A stretch of 64,000 nucleotides of DNA from Methylobacterium dankookense (GTDB taxonomy: Bacteria > Pseudomonadota > Alphaproteobacteria > Rhizobiales > Beijerinckiaceae). Shown in pieces: positions 56,080 to 64,000 of this stretch. Location of the stretch: contig NZ_CABFVH010000001.1 of NCBI RefSeq assembly GCF_902141855.1, positions 62,001 through 126,000 of the forward strand. Direction: 5' to 3'. The notes below the pieces were generated by a model. The model had not been told where the DNA came from, ran no database searches, and saw only the letters and a list, made by a program, of their open reading frames with translations. The position numbers and the translations under genes are program-made. Every line of letters starts with the position of its first letter. Position 1 is the first letter of the stretch.

Positions 56080-56295
56080 CGGAGAAAGCGTGGCTTTAGA
56101 TGGCTCAAGTCTGCGGCCATTCCCCTCGCCGGGTGGCGGGACCCACGACCCGGAAGAAGCAAGCCTGACGGTCTCGCTCGATCCGGGCTCAGGCGGCGTG
56201 TAGCCGGGGAGCCCTCTTCTCGGATACGCGTCCCCGAAGTCAGCTTGAGGCGCTTGGCCGCCTGAATGTAACCGAACGCTATCCGGCAGGAGAGG

Positions 56296-56590
56296 TCACG
56301 CCGCGCGGGCCCGACGCGTAGCCCTGGCGCGCTCTACAGAGGCAGCCTTGTGGCGTTCCTCCCGAAGCACCTCGATGGTCGGCTGCCACCAACCGCGCGG
56401 TCTCGGCCGGACCCGCTAGCTTACGCGCGGTCCAGGCCCGGACCAGCTCGTCGTGCGTCAGCCTGCGCCGCATGATCCACACCAGCGTCCCGATCCCGGC
56501 TGAGATTCTTGGGTAGAACCGGACAGCGACCGCTGGCTCAACGATCTCGCCGGTGACTGTCTCGAACACCGCGCATCCTACATGACTCAA
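56296..56590 (-). pseudogene. Frameshifted small hypothetical protein
   Basis: Starting at TTG 56590 or GTG 56569, FETVTGEIVEPAVAVRFYPR, RRRLTHDELVRAWTARKLAG and PAETARLV; after a one-base shift near 56400 the natural continuation is WQPTIEVLREERHKAASVER and ARATRRARAA to TGA at 56296. The two halves flow into one helical protein of about 95 residues. Family not recognised. Confidence 0.4.
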
Positions 56591-56707
56591 TCAGCGCTCG
56601 CCCAAGCGGCGGCAGAGCATCCTCGGGCACGGGGTAGCGGTTGCGGCGGCGCTCGGCGGCCTCGGCAAGCCTGTCCGCGTGCTCGGGGGAAAGCTCTGCG
56701 GATGGCC

Positions 56708-57151
56708 TCACCCGATTCGGTCTGCGGCTCGTACAGCCTTCTCGCGCGCACGGATCTCAGCCTCGTCGGCCGCCTCGTGCGCGTCCTCCAGGCGCTCTGC
56801 CCGCGCTCGCATCCCGCAGCGCTGGCGAAGCTCGTCGAGTTCCTCATCGGTGAGGGCCTCGATACCGATGTAACGGTTCTGGGCGGCGCTCGACCGGATC
56901 AACTCGTCGAGCTTGGCTTGGATGGCTGCCCCGTCCCGATTTTGGGAGTTCTGGATCAGGAACACCATCAGGAAGGTCACGATGGTCGTGCCCGTGTTGA
57001 TGACGAGCTGCCAGGTTTCCGAGTAGCCGAAGAACGGGCCGCTGACGGCCCAGCCTATGACGGTGGCGGCACCCAACGCGAAGGCAAGAGGGTGTCCGGC
57101 CCACTTGGCCACCTTGGAGGCGAAGCCGGAGAAGGCGCTGGACAGGGTCAT
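56708..57151 (-). CDS. Low-affinity iron permease family protein
   Basis: 147 residues from ATG 57151. KVAKWAGHPLAFALGAATVI and GPFFGYSETWQLVINTGTTI then VTFLMVFLIQNSQNRDGAAI plus QAKLDELIRS are the diagnostic blocks of this family (two helices followed by NTxTTIxTFxMVFLIQNTQNRD). A charged helical tail follows (RAERLEDAHEAADEAEIRAR). It may transport divalent metals or be structural. A response regulator gene lies just upstream. Confidence 0.9.
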   Translation of the reverse strand: MTLSSAFSGFASKVAKWAGHPLAFALGAATVIGWAVSGPFFGYSETWQLVINTGTTIVTFLMVFLIQNSQNRDGAAIQAKLDELIRSSAAQNRYIGIEALTDEELDELRQRCGMRARAERLEDAHEAADEAEIRAREKAVRAADRIG

Positions 57152-57206
57152 GGCACGGGCTCCATCCACATGCGCCGGCTGATGACCGAGCATGGGTCCC
57201 TCAACG

Positions 57207-57605
57207 TCAGGCGCCGGCGATCAGCTCCTTGATGCGGGAGGCAAGCGCCTCCATCACGAAGGGTTTCGTCAGCACCGCCATGCCGGGGTCCAGGTGCCCG
57301 TTGCCCACCGCCGCGTTCTCCGCGTAGCCGGTGATGAACAGCACCTTCAGGCCTGGCCGCTTCACGCGTCCGGCGTCTGCCATCTGGCGTCCGTTCATGC
57401 CCCCTGGCAGCCCGACATCCGTGACCAGAAGGTCGATGCGCACGTCCGATTGCAGCACCTTCAAGCCGGCCACGCTGTCGGCGGCCTCGATGGCGGTGTA
57501 GCCCAGATCCTCCAGCACTTCGGTCACCAGCATGCGCACGGTCGGCTCATCGTCGACGATAAGCACGGTCTCGCCTTGCTCGGCCCGGCGGCCCTCGCGC
57601 CCCAT
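57207..57605 (-). CDS. Single-domain response regulator
   Basis: 132 residues from ATG 57605. The acidic pair is in VLIVDDEPTVRML (Asp18, Asp19), the phosphoacceptor is Asp63 in LLVTDVGLPGGMNG, the Thr is in FITGYAENA, and Lys114 is in VLTKPFVMEALASRI. It has no output domain. A decayed copy of its last 40 residues occurs at 30394-30519. It is a candidate partner for the orphan HWE kinases in the window. Confidence 0.9.
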   Translation of the reverse strand: MGREGRRAEQGETVLIVDDEPTVRMLVTEVLEDLGYTAIEAADSVAGLKVLQSDVRIDLLVTDVGLPGGMNGRQMADAGRVKRPGLKVLFITGYAENAAVGNGHLDPGMAVLTKPFVMEALASRIKELIAGA

Positions 57606-57793
57606 CAGGGCTGTCGCTCGACCGCGAACCGGCGATGTCGCCGCGCGATCAGCGAAATGCACGCGTTGGTTGAAAACCTGCGCTGCAAGCCAGCCCCGCA
57701 CAAGCCAGAGGTGCTGTGTTTGCAACCTAAGGGTGGCAATGGCGGTTGCGGTGCGGTCGAGGAGCGCCTGCGCCGTGCTGGAAGGGGCGTGAC

Positions 57794-58201
57794 GTGTCCG
57801 AACGCGTGACCGAGATCGAACAGGCCGTCGAACGGCTGAGCTTCTTCATGCTGAAGGAGGTCTACTGCTCCGCGACGGCGGCGATGATGAAGCTCAACCC
57901 GGATGCGTCGCGGCTGCTGTTCCTGAGCATCGACAAGCTGATCACCAACACCATCGCCGGGATCAGCCAGCACGGGCTCGAGGGCGAGCATTCGACCGAG
58001 ATCGCGATCGCCGTCGGCAACCGGATCGCCGAGGTGCTCGACCGCGCCCATCACGGGCAGTTCGAGGTTCAGGAGGCGGTCAAGGCTGCGGCGGAGCCCG
58101 ATCGCGTGGAGGCGCAGCATACGGCCGCGCTCGAAGCCGACGTCCGCCGCCACGCTCATCTCGCCCGCACGGCGTGCCGGTCCGATCCGATCGCCGCGTG
58201 A
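57794..58201 (+). CDS. Hypothetical helical protein
   Basis: 135 residues from GTG 57794. SERVTEIEQAVERLSFFMLK, MMKLNPDASRLLFLSIDKLI and EHSTEIAIAVGNRIAEVLDR are amphipathic helices, and the rest is Ala/Arg/Glu-rich. Codon usage fits a real gene. No family recognised. It is transcribed away from the response regulator. Confidence 0.5.
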   Translation: MSERVTEIEQAVERLSFFMLKEVYCSATAAMMKLNPDASRLLFLSIDKLITNTIAGISQHGLEGEHSTEIAIAVGNRIAEVLDRAHHGQFEVQEAVKAAAEPDRVEAQHTAALEADVRRHAHLARTACRSDPIAA

Positions 58202-58318
58202 GGCGGGGCGTTCTTCAAATGTGGCCACATCGGGGATGCGGGATGACCCGCATCGGTGAGCGGAATCGCGTAGCGTTCCGAGCGCTGCACTCGATAAAGG
58301 CGGCGATTGCGCCTGCGA

Positions 58319-58393
58319 TTACCGGGGGCGCGGCCCCGGGACCTGGATCACCACGTATTGTCCGCTGATCGGGTCGAGGACGGTGACGGTCAT
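58319..58393 (-). CDS. Possible 24-residue peptide
   Basis: ATG 58393 is preceded by ATCGGAGGCCACC (GGAGG, six-base spacing). It encodes MTVTVLDPISGQYVVIQVPG and then PRPR before TAA. The alternating hydrophobic pattern is that of a single beta-hairpin. Support is only the ribosome site and the normal composition. Confidence 0.4.
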   Translation of the reverse strand: MTVTVLDPISGQYVVIQVPGPRPR

Positions 58394-58628
58394 GGTGGCC
58401 TCCGATGCCCCGTGCAGGTCGCTCTGCGGCTGATGCGTGCCGTCTTTGCTGATTCGAACTTCCTGCAGGATTGGTTAGCGCCGCCTTTATGACAGTGCGT
58501 CCGCACACGCGGACTGTGACATCCTGCGAACGGATCATGGCGAAACTTGGCTGTCTCTGAGGCGGCCCGCGCGACCCTGTGGAGAACCCGCGGGCCGGAA
58601 TGCGCCTCAGGGGAGGCTCGGAGCCGAC
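58394..58628. other. Short gap upstream of the third family-B repeat
   Basis: About 235 bases without a recognisable gene. It contains the ribosome site of the short peptide above and otherwise no motif. Confidence 0.35.
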
Positions 58629-58740
58629 CTCATACGACATCCGGGTGATCCCTTCGGGATGGCGGATGTCGCCTTCGCTCGAGCGCCGCGCGGGCTTGGC
58701 CGAGACCGCGTCCAGTCTGATCAACCGGACGCGGTATCAG
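58629..58740 (+). repeat. Dispersed hairpin repeat family B, copy 3
   Basis: CATACGACATCCGGGTGATC, CCTTCGGGATGGCGGATGTC and CGAGACCGCGTCCAGTCTGA, ending ACCGGACGCGGTATCAG. Same two-hairpin layout as copy 2, with two mismatches in the second stem. Its last bases (TATCAG) contain the stop codon of the SMP-30 gene on the other strand. Confidence 0.85.
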
Positions 58741-59828
58741 ACGGCGCCGTGCGCCTCCACGTAGAGCGCGTAGAGCGAGTGCGAGCTCGCCATGTAGAGC
58801 CGGTTCCGTTTCGGGCCGCCGAAGGCGAGGTTGGCGCAGCGCTCCGGCAGGCGGATGAAGCCGATGGGCTTGCCCTCGGGGTTGAACACCTTCACCCCGT
58901 CGAGATCCTCCGGCCGGCCCTTGAGGGGATAGACCGCGCGGCCATCGACGGTCTCCGGCTCCTCGCGCAGCGCGCCGTTGCTGCCCCAGCCGCACCAGAG
59001 ATTGCCGTCGCGGTCGACGCGGAACCCGTCGAGGGCGCCTTGATCGCTGGCGTCGATGAGCTTGGTGCGCGCGCCGAGGCTGCCGTCGGGCCGGACCGGG
59101 TAGCTCCACATGCTGCGGTTCGGCGTGCCCTTCCACTCGACCACGTAGAGCTTCGATTCGTCCGGCGAGAAGGCGAGGCCGTTCGGGTTGACGATGTCGC
59201 TGATCACCGCCGACAGCGTCCCGTCGGGCGCGATGCGGAACACATGCGTGGCGCCCTGCTCGGATTTGGCGCGGTCGCCCTCCCACTCGCCGTTGATGCC
59301 GAAGAGCGGATCGGTGAACCAGATCGAGCCGTCCGAGCGCACCACCACGTCATTGGGTGAATTCAGACGCTTGCCCTCGAAGCCGTCGGCCAGGACCGTG
59401 ATCGCGCCGTCGCCTTCGGTGCGCGTCACGCGCCGGGTCACCGAGTGCTCGCAGGTGATCAGGCGGCCCTGGCGGTCGCGGGTGTTGCCGTTGGCGAAGT
59501 TCGCGGGCGCGCGGAAGACGGTGAAGCTGCCGTCCCGCTCGTCGTACTTCATGATCCGGTTGTTCGGCACGTCGCTGCAGAGCAGGTAGCCGCCATCCGG
59601 GAAGTAGACCGGCCCTTCCGCCCAGCGCATGCCGGTGGCGACCTGCTCCAGGGTGCTGCTGTAGATCCGGTACTTGGCGAAGCTCGGATCGAGGATCTGC
59701 ACCGCCGGATCGGGGTAGCGCTGGTTCGGGCGGAAGGGGAAGGCCTGCGCCCCCGCCCGGCCGGGCAGAGCGGGGGCGATGAGGCACGCCCCGGCCCCGG
59801 CGATGAGATGGCGCCGCGTCGGGTTCAT
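58737..59828 (-). CDS. SMP-30/gluconolactonase-family lactonase (secreted)
   Basis: 363 residues from ATG 59828. A twin-arginine-like N-terminus TRRHLIAGAGACLIAPALPG leads to an AQA cleavage area. The beta-propeller metal sites are visible: MRWAEGPVYFPDGGYLLCSD (Glu), LNSPNDVVVRSDGSIWFTDP (Asn) and VNPNGLAFSPDESKLYVVEW (Asn/Asp). It probably opens sugar-acid lactones in the periplasm, feeding the glucarate pathway encoded upstream. The extreme C-terminus abuts a repeat and may be altered. It is last in the operon. Confidence 0.88.
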   Translation of the reverse strand: MNPTRRHLIAGAGACLIAPALPGRAGAQAFPFRPNQRYPDPAVQILDPSFAKYRIYSSTLEQVATGMRWAEGPVYFPDGGYLLCSDVPNNRIMKYDERDGSFTVFRAPANFANGNTRDRQGRLITCEHSVTRRVTRTEGDGAITVLADGFEGKRLNSPNDVVVRSDGSIWFTDPLFGINGEWEGDRAKSEQGATHVFRIAPDGTLSAVISDIVNPNGLAFSPDESKLYVVEWKGTPNRSMWSYPVRPDGSLGARTKLIDASDQGALDGFRVDRDGNLWCGWGSNGALREEPETVDGRAVYPLKGRPEDLDGVKVFNPEGKPIGFIRLPERCANLAFGGPKRNRLYMASSHSLYALYVEAHGAV

Positions 59829-59839
59829 CGCGAGCCCCC

Positions 59840-61417
59840 TCAGGCGCCGGCCGGCCCGCCATCCACGCTGCGGGGCACGCCGAGCGGGTTCGCCTCCGCG
59901 AGGGCCGCCGGCAGCAGCGCATCCGGCAGGTCCTGGTAGCAGACGGGGCGCAGGAAGCGGTCGATGGCGAGGCTGCCGACCGAGGTGGTGCGCCCGTCCG
60001 AGGTGGCGGGATAGGGACCGCCATGGACCATGGCATGGCCGACCTCGACGCCCGTGCCGAAGCCGTTCACCAGGATCCGGCCGACCCGGCGCTCGAGGAG
60101 CGGCAGCAGGGCGCGCGCCTGCCCGTGGTCGGCCTCGTCCATGTGGAGGGCGGCGGTGAGCTGGCCTTCGAGGGAGTCGAGAACGGCGCGCAGCTCCGCC
60201 GCATCCGCGCAGCGCACCACCAGGGAGGCGGCGCCGAACACCTCCTCCGCGAGGCGGTGGTCGCCGAGGAAGGCGGCGGCGCTGGTGGCGAACAGGGCCG
60301 GCTGGCCCTGGTGGGCGCTGCCCGTCTGGCCCTGCGCCACGCGGGTGACGGCGGGGTTGGCCTCGAGCGCAGCGACGCCGGCGCAATAGGCCTTGTGGAT
60401 GCCGGGCGTCAGCATGGTCGCGGCGGCGACCCCGGGCAATGCCTCCGCGGCGGCGGCGAGGAAGGCGTCGAGGCCGGGGCCTTCCACCGCGAGCACGAGG
60501 CCGGGATTGGTGCAGAACTGGCCCGAGCCGAGGGTCAGCGAGGCGACGAAGGCGCGGCCGATCTCGGCGCCCCTGTTGGCGAGCGCCGCCGGGAACAGAA
60601 CGACGGGGTTGATGCTGCTCATCTCGGCATAGACCGGGATCGGCACCGCGCGCTCGGCGGCGGTGTGCATCAGGGCGGTGCCGCCGCGCCGCGAGCCGGT
60701 GAAGCCGATGGCGGCCACGCGCGGATCGGCCGCGAGCTGCTGGCCGATGGCGATGCCGTCATCGAACAGCAGCGCGAACACGCCCGCCGGCAGGCCGCAT
60801 TCCGCGACCGCGCGCTGGATGGCGCCGCCGACCAGCGCCGAGGTGCCGGGATGGGCGGGATGCGCCTTCACGATCACCGGGCAACCGGCGGCGAGCGCCG
60901 AGGCCGTGTCGCCGCCCGCCACCGAGAAGGCGAGCGGGAAGTTCGAGGCGCCGAACACCACGACGGGGCCGACGGCGACCTGGCGCAGGCGCAGGTCCGG
61001 CCGCGGCAGGGGCTTGCGCTCCGGCAGGGCGGGGTCGATCCGCGCGCCGAGGAACGTGCCGCGGCGGACCACCTCGGCGAACATGCGGAGCTGGCCGATC
61101 GTGCGGCCGCGCTCGCCCTCGATGCGGGGGCGCGGCAGGCCGGTCTCCGCCATGCAGCGGGTGACGAGGTCGTCGCCGAGATCGAGGATGTTGCGGGCGA
61201 TCGCCTCCAGGAACTCGGCGCGGGCGGTGAGTGCCGTCTCGCGGTAGGCGTCGAAGGCCTCCTCGGCGTGCCGGCAGGCCCGCTCGGCCTGCTCGGCCGT
61301 GGCGGAGGCGAAGGCCGGTTCCAGCGCGGCGCCGCTCGCGGCCTCGACCGCGCGCCAGGGCGTGCCGGCGCCCGGTACGCGCTCGCCGCCGATCAGGTTG
61401 TCGCTGCTCAGGGTCAT
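59840..61417 (-). CDS. 2,5-dioxovalerate (alpha-ketoglutarate semialdehyde) dehydrogenase, NADP-type
   Basis: 525 residues from ATG 61417. It has the ALDH fold with a catalytic Cys in [14 protein letters not shown] (about 295), the Glu in [14 protein letters not shown] (AEMSSxNPV is diagnostic of KGSADH), [20 protein letters not shown] and GFTGSRRGG. It oxidises the semialdehyde to 2-oxoglutarate, the last step of oxidative glucarate/galactarate/arabinose/hydroxyproline breakdown. Only 11 bases from the SMP-30 gene; same transcript. Confidence 0.92.
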   Translation of the reverse strand: MTLSSDNLIGGERVPGAGTPWRAVEAASGAALEPAFASATAEQAERACRHAEEAFDAYRETALTARAEFLEAIARNILDLGDDLVTRCMAETGLPRPRIEGERGRTIGQLRMFAEVVRRGTFLGARIDPALPERKPLPRPDLRLRQVAVGPVVVFGASNFPLAFSVAGGDTASALAAGCPVIVKAHPAHPGTSALVGGAIQRAVAECGLPAGVFALLFDDGIAIGQQLAADPRVAAIGFTGSRRGGTALMHTAAERAVPIPVYAEMSSINPVVLFPAALANRGAEIGRAFVASLTLGSGQFCTNPGLVLAVEGPGLDAFLAAAAEALPGVAAATMLTPGIHKAYCAGVAALEANPAVTRVAQGQTGSAHQGQPALFATSAAAFLGDHRLAEEVFGAASLVVRCADAAELRAVLDSLEGQLTAALHMDEADHGQARALLPLLERRVGRILVNGFGTGVEVGHAMVHGGPYPATSDGRTTSVGSLAIDRFLRPVCYQDLPDALLPAALAEANPLGVPRSVDGGPAGA

Positions 61418-61564
61418 GGCTGTCGCTCCCGTTCGATTGGTCGCCAGGGTCAGGGTCGTGTCGTGCACGACCTTCGAAATGCTGCCGACCGGATGCCGTG
61501 CGAGCGCTTCGCATCTCCGATCGGGCCTGTTCAGTCAGACACCACGTCCCGAACGAGGCGCGGG

Positions 61565-61704
61565 TCCCCTCTCCCGTTCGGGAGGGGTGCAGGGTGAGGG
61601 TCGAGAATTGTCCGGATAGAGCGGAGCCTGAGCCGCCTCACCGTCGCGACGTCTCCGGAAGCTTGTCATCCCTCACCCCAACCCTCTCCCGAACGGGAGA
61701 GGGA
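61565..61704. repeat. REP-like inverted repeat pair
   Basis: TCCCCTCTCCCGTTCGGGAG ... GGTGCAGGGTGAGGG (61565-61600) is answered by CCCTCACCCCAACCCTCTCC and CGAACGGGAGAGGG (61669-61704), with about 70 bases between. Each arm also folds on itself around CCCG TTCG GGAG-type cores. It fills the gap between the KGSADH and glucarate dehydratase genes. Confidence 0.75.
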
Positions 61705-61817
61705 GCATGTCGTGCCCGTCACAGATGGAGAGGCCAGTCCGCTTGGTCGATGTGGACATCCACCAATCCGACCGCGCGTGTTCCGGCCGGCTTCGCCCCA
61801 CCCGAACGGATTGTTCT

Positions 61818-63167
61818 TCAACGCACCAGGCAGGGCTTCTTGTTGTCGAAGGTCCAGCCGGGGATGAGGAACTGCATCGCCGCCGCGTCGTCGCGGGCGC
61901 CGAGGCCGTGGTCGCGGTAGAGGGCGTGGGCCTCCTCGACCGCCGACCAGTCGAGCTCGATGCCGAGGCCGGGACGCTCCGGCACCTGCACGAGGCCGCC
62001 GCGGATCGCCAGCGGCTCCTTGGTCAGGCGCTCGCCGTCCTGCCAGATCCAGTGCGTGTCGATGGCCGTGACGTTGCCCGGCGCCGCCGCCGCCACATGG
62101 GTGAACATGGCGAGCGACACGTCGAAATGGTTGTTCGAGTGCGAGCCCCAGGTCAGGCCGTGGTCGCGGCAGAGCTGGGCCACGCGCACCGAGCCGGCGA
62201 GCGTCCAGAAATGCGGGTCGGCGAGCGGGATGTCGACGGCGCCGAGCTGGATCGCGTGGTTCATCTGGCGCCAGTCGGTGGCGATCATGTTGGTGGCGGT
62301 GGGCAGGCCGGTGGCGCGGCGGAACTCGGCCATGATCTCGCGGCCCGAGAAGCCGTTCTCCGCCCCGCACGGATCCTCGGCATAGGCGAGCACGTGGCCC
62401 TGCCCCTTGCAGAGGCGGATCGCCTCCTCCAGCGACCAGGCGCCGTTCGGATCGAGGGTGACGCGCGCCTCGGGGAAGCGCTGGTGGATCGCGGTGACGG
62501 CGGCGATCTCCTCCTCGCCGCGCAGCACGCCGCCCTTCAGCTTGAAGTCGTTGAAGCCGTACTGCTCGTAGGCCGCCTCGGCGAGGCGGGCCACGGTCCC
62601 GGGCGTCAGCGCCTCCTCGTCGCGGAGCCGGAACCAGCCGTCGCGAGCGGTCGGCTCGCGATAGCCGAGGTCCGTCTTGCGGCGGTCGCCCACGTAGAAG
62701 AGGTAGCCCAGCATCTCGACCGCGTCGCGCTGCTGGCCCTCGCCGAGGAGGGCGGCCACCGGCACGTCGAGGAACTGGCCGAGCAGGTCGAGGAAGGCCG
62801 ATTCGACCGCCGTGACCGCGTGGATGGTGATGCGCAGGTCGAAGGTCTGGAGGCCGCGCCCGCCGACGTCCCGGTCGGCGAAGCGGGTGCGCATGGCGGC
62901 GAGCACCGCGTTCCAGGCGCCGAGCGGCTGGCCGACCACGAGGTCGCGGGCATCCTCCAGCGTCTTGCGGATGCCCTCGCCGCCGGGGACCTCGCCGAGG
63001 CCGGTGGCGCCGGTCGAATCGGTGAGCACCACGAGGTTGCGGGTGAAGAAGGGACCGTGCGCGCCCGAGAGGTTCATCAGCATGCTGTCGTGGCCCGCGA
63101 CCGGCACGACCTTCATCTCGGTGACGGTGGGGGTGTTGCGCGCGGCGTGGCGGGTGTCGAGCGACAT
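61818..63167 (-). CDS. gudD: Glucarate dehydratase
   Basis: 449 residues (E. coli GudD is 446), enolase superfamily. N-terminal cap ([20 protein letters not shown]), catalytic KxK in [20 protein letters not shown], metal ligands in [29 protein letters not shown] and [10 protein letters not shown], the active-site His in [15 protein letters not shown], and a family-typical C-terminus [15 protein letters not shown]. It dehydrates D-glucarate to 5-keto-4-deoxyglucarate. Lies directly downstream of the MFS transporter. Confidence 0.95.
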   Translation of the reverse strand: MSLDTRHAARNTPTVTEMKVVPVAGHDSMLMNLSGAHGPFFTRNLVVLTDSTGATGLGEVPGGEGIRKTLEDARDLVVGQPLGAWNAVLAAMRTRFADRDVGGRGLQTFDLRITIHAVTAVESAFLDLLGQFLDVPVAALLGEGQQRDAVEMLGYLFYVGDRRKTDLGYREPTARDGWFRLRDEEALTPGTVARLAEAAYEQYGFNDFKLKGGVLRGEEEIAAVTAIHQRFPEARVTLDPNGAWSLEEAIRLCKGQGHVLAYAEDPCGAENGFSGREIMAEFRRATGLPTATNMIATDWRQMNHAIQLGAVDIPLADPHFWTLAGSVRVAQLCRDHGLTWGSHSNNHFDVSLAMFTHVAAAAPGNVTAIDTHWIWQDGERLTKEPLAIRGGLVQVPERPGLGIELDWSAVEEAHALYRDHGLGARDDAAAMQFLIPGWTFDNKKPCLVR

Positions 63168-63300
63168 GGCGTGTCCTCCTGCGATTGTTCTGGCGATTGC
63201 TCAGGGGCATTGGCCGCGCGGCCGGGCTCGCGGGGCAGGATCTTGGCAAGGATGGTGGAACGGGACGGGCCGGCCGGAGGCCGGCCCGGGCATGGCGGCG

Positions 63301-64000
63301 TCAGACGTTCTTCAGCTCGACGCGGCGGATCTCACCGACCACCACGAGGTAGCAGAAGCAGGCCACCAGGGCGTTCAGGCCCACGAAGACCAGGGCGCCG
63401 TTGAACGAGCCCGTCGTCTGCACGATGTAGCCGATGGCGATCGGGGTGGTGATGCCGGCGGTGTTGCCGAAGGTGTTGAACAGGCCGCCCGACAGGCCGC
63501 CGCTCTCCCGCGGCGAGGTGTCGGAGACCACCGCCCAGCCGAGGGCGCCGATGCCCTTGCCGAAGAAGGCGAGCGCCATCAGGCCGACCACGAGGGCATC
63601 CGCCTGCACGTAGTTGCAGCCGATGATGCTCATCGAGAGCAGCATGCCGCCCACGATCGGGATCTTGCGGGCCGCGGTGAGCGAGTAGCCGCGGCGCAGC
63701 AGCATGTCCGAGATCACGCCGCCGAGGATGCCGCCGATGAAGCCGCAGAGCGCCGGCAGCACCGCCGCGAAGCCCGCCTGCAGGATCGACAGGCCGCGCT
63801 CCTTGACGAGGTAGACCGGGAACCAGGTCAGGAAGAAGTACGTCAGCACCGTGATGCAGTACTGTCCGATATAGATGCCGAGCAGCATCCGGTTGGAGAG
63901 CAGCTCGCGCAGGGTCTTGCCGGCATTGGCCTGCTTCTTGGTGCCCTGGCCGTCCATGTCGAGCAGCGCGCCACCGGCCTCGATGTAGTCGCGCTCGCCC
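63301..64000 (-). CDS. MFS transporter of the glucarate/galactarate (GudP) type (partial)
   Basis: The last about 230 residues of an MFS permease; the N-terminal half is beyond the right edge. LSNRMLLGIYIGQYCITVLT, YFFLTWFPVYLVKERGLSIL, LPALCGFIGGILGGVISDML and RRGYSLTAARKIPIVGGMLL match the second half of the anion:cation symporter (ACS/GudP, ExuT) group. Six membrane helices are visible. Adjacent to gudD, it most probably imports D-glucarate or a related hexarate. Confidence 0.9.
   Translation of the reverse strand, partial: GERDYIEAGGALLDMDGQGTKKQANAGKTLRELLSNRMLLGIYIGQYCITVLTYFFLTWFPVYLVKERGLSILQAGFAAVLPALCGFIGGILGGVISDMLLRRGYSLTAARKIPIVGGMLLSMSIIGCNYVQADALVVGLMALAFFGKGIGALGWAVVSDTSPRESGGLSGGLFNTFGNTAGITTPIAIGYIVQTTGSFNGALVFVGLNALVACFCYLVVVGEIRRVELKNV

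Noticed and set aside
60023..61597. 524-codon plus-strand frame over the aldehyde dehydrogenase gene
   Set aside because: Antisense shadow with a Gly/Arg/Glu/Asp-biased product. The minus strand encodes a full KGSADH with catalytic Cys and Glu.
61707..63404. 565-codon plus-strand frame across gudD
   Set aside because: Antisense shadow of glucarate dehydratase, which has every catalytic residue.

Overview
The window is a GC-rich alphaproteobacterial chromosome segment, most like Methylobacterium/Methylorubrum (Hyphomicrobiales). Pointers to this are the DUF6894, DUF6481 and DUF3597 small proteins, many HWE/HisKA_2-type sensor kinases, a tRNA-Phe followed by integrase debris, and two interspersed palindromic repeat families that recur between genes. 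Assignments rest on reading the translations and motifs; no database search was run.

Layout. 1-6.7 kb: partial ExbB/MotA-like proton channel, an AT-rich orphan gene, an IS5-type transposase remnant, a single-domain response regulator, a YidB-like protein, and an SDR with a divergent LysR regulator. 6.9-15 kb: a seven-gene leftward operon (two permeases, ATPase, binding protein, then HisD-like, SDR and zinc dehydrogenases) facing a LacI-family regulator. The three dehydrogenases have the composition of the hpsN/hpsO/hpsP set for 2,3-dihydroxypropane-1-sulfonate (DHPS), and the transporter is of the taurine/sulfonate class. Two matching palindromes (TGAAnGCGCnTTCA) lie between the operon and the regulator. 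15.4-18.2 kb: housekeeping genes (YmdB, 5-formyl-THF cyclo-ligase with probable 6S RNA upstream, Maf, YacG, tRNA-Phe).

18.2-25.6 kb is an accessory, decaying zone: integrase fragment, cold-shock gene with small-protein neighbours, a frameshifted IS5-family element, a DUF2243 membrane protein, an MBL hydrolase and a fragment of an NAD(P)H-hydrate dehydratase. 25.6-32.3 kb is a rightward series: YqcI/YcgG (GntA-like) heme protein, DUF1989 protein, SDR, zinc alcohol dehydrogenase, patatin, histidine phosphatase and NAD(P)H-hydrate dehydratase. 33-37.2 kb is cyoABCD (bo3-type quinol oxidase), each junction a 4-nt ATGA overlap. 37.2-48 kb is a stress/signalling block: two SDRs (one truncated), a GGDEF remnant, a Crp/Fnr regulator, three PAS sensor kinases and an orphan ParD.

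48-58.6 kb is a mix of small stress-type genes, a SLAC1/TehA-type channel, methyltransferases and an esterase with several frameshifted genes (VOC protein, homocysteine S-methyltransferase, oligopeptide ABC ATPase). 58.7-64 kb is a leftward sugar-acid operon: MFS transporter, glucarate dehydratase, 2-oxoglutarate-semialdehyde dehydrogenase and an SMP-30 lactonase.

The two main stories are the putative sulfonate (DHPS) oxidation operon with its LacI operators, and the high density of gene remnants. Several remnants have an intact relative in the same window, suggesting duplication followed by decay.
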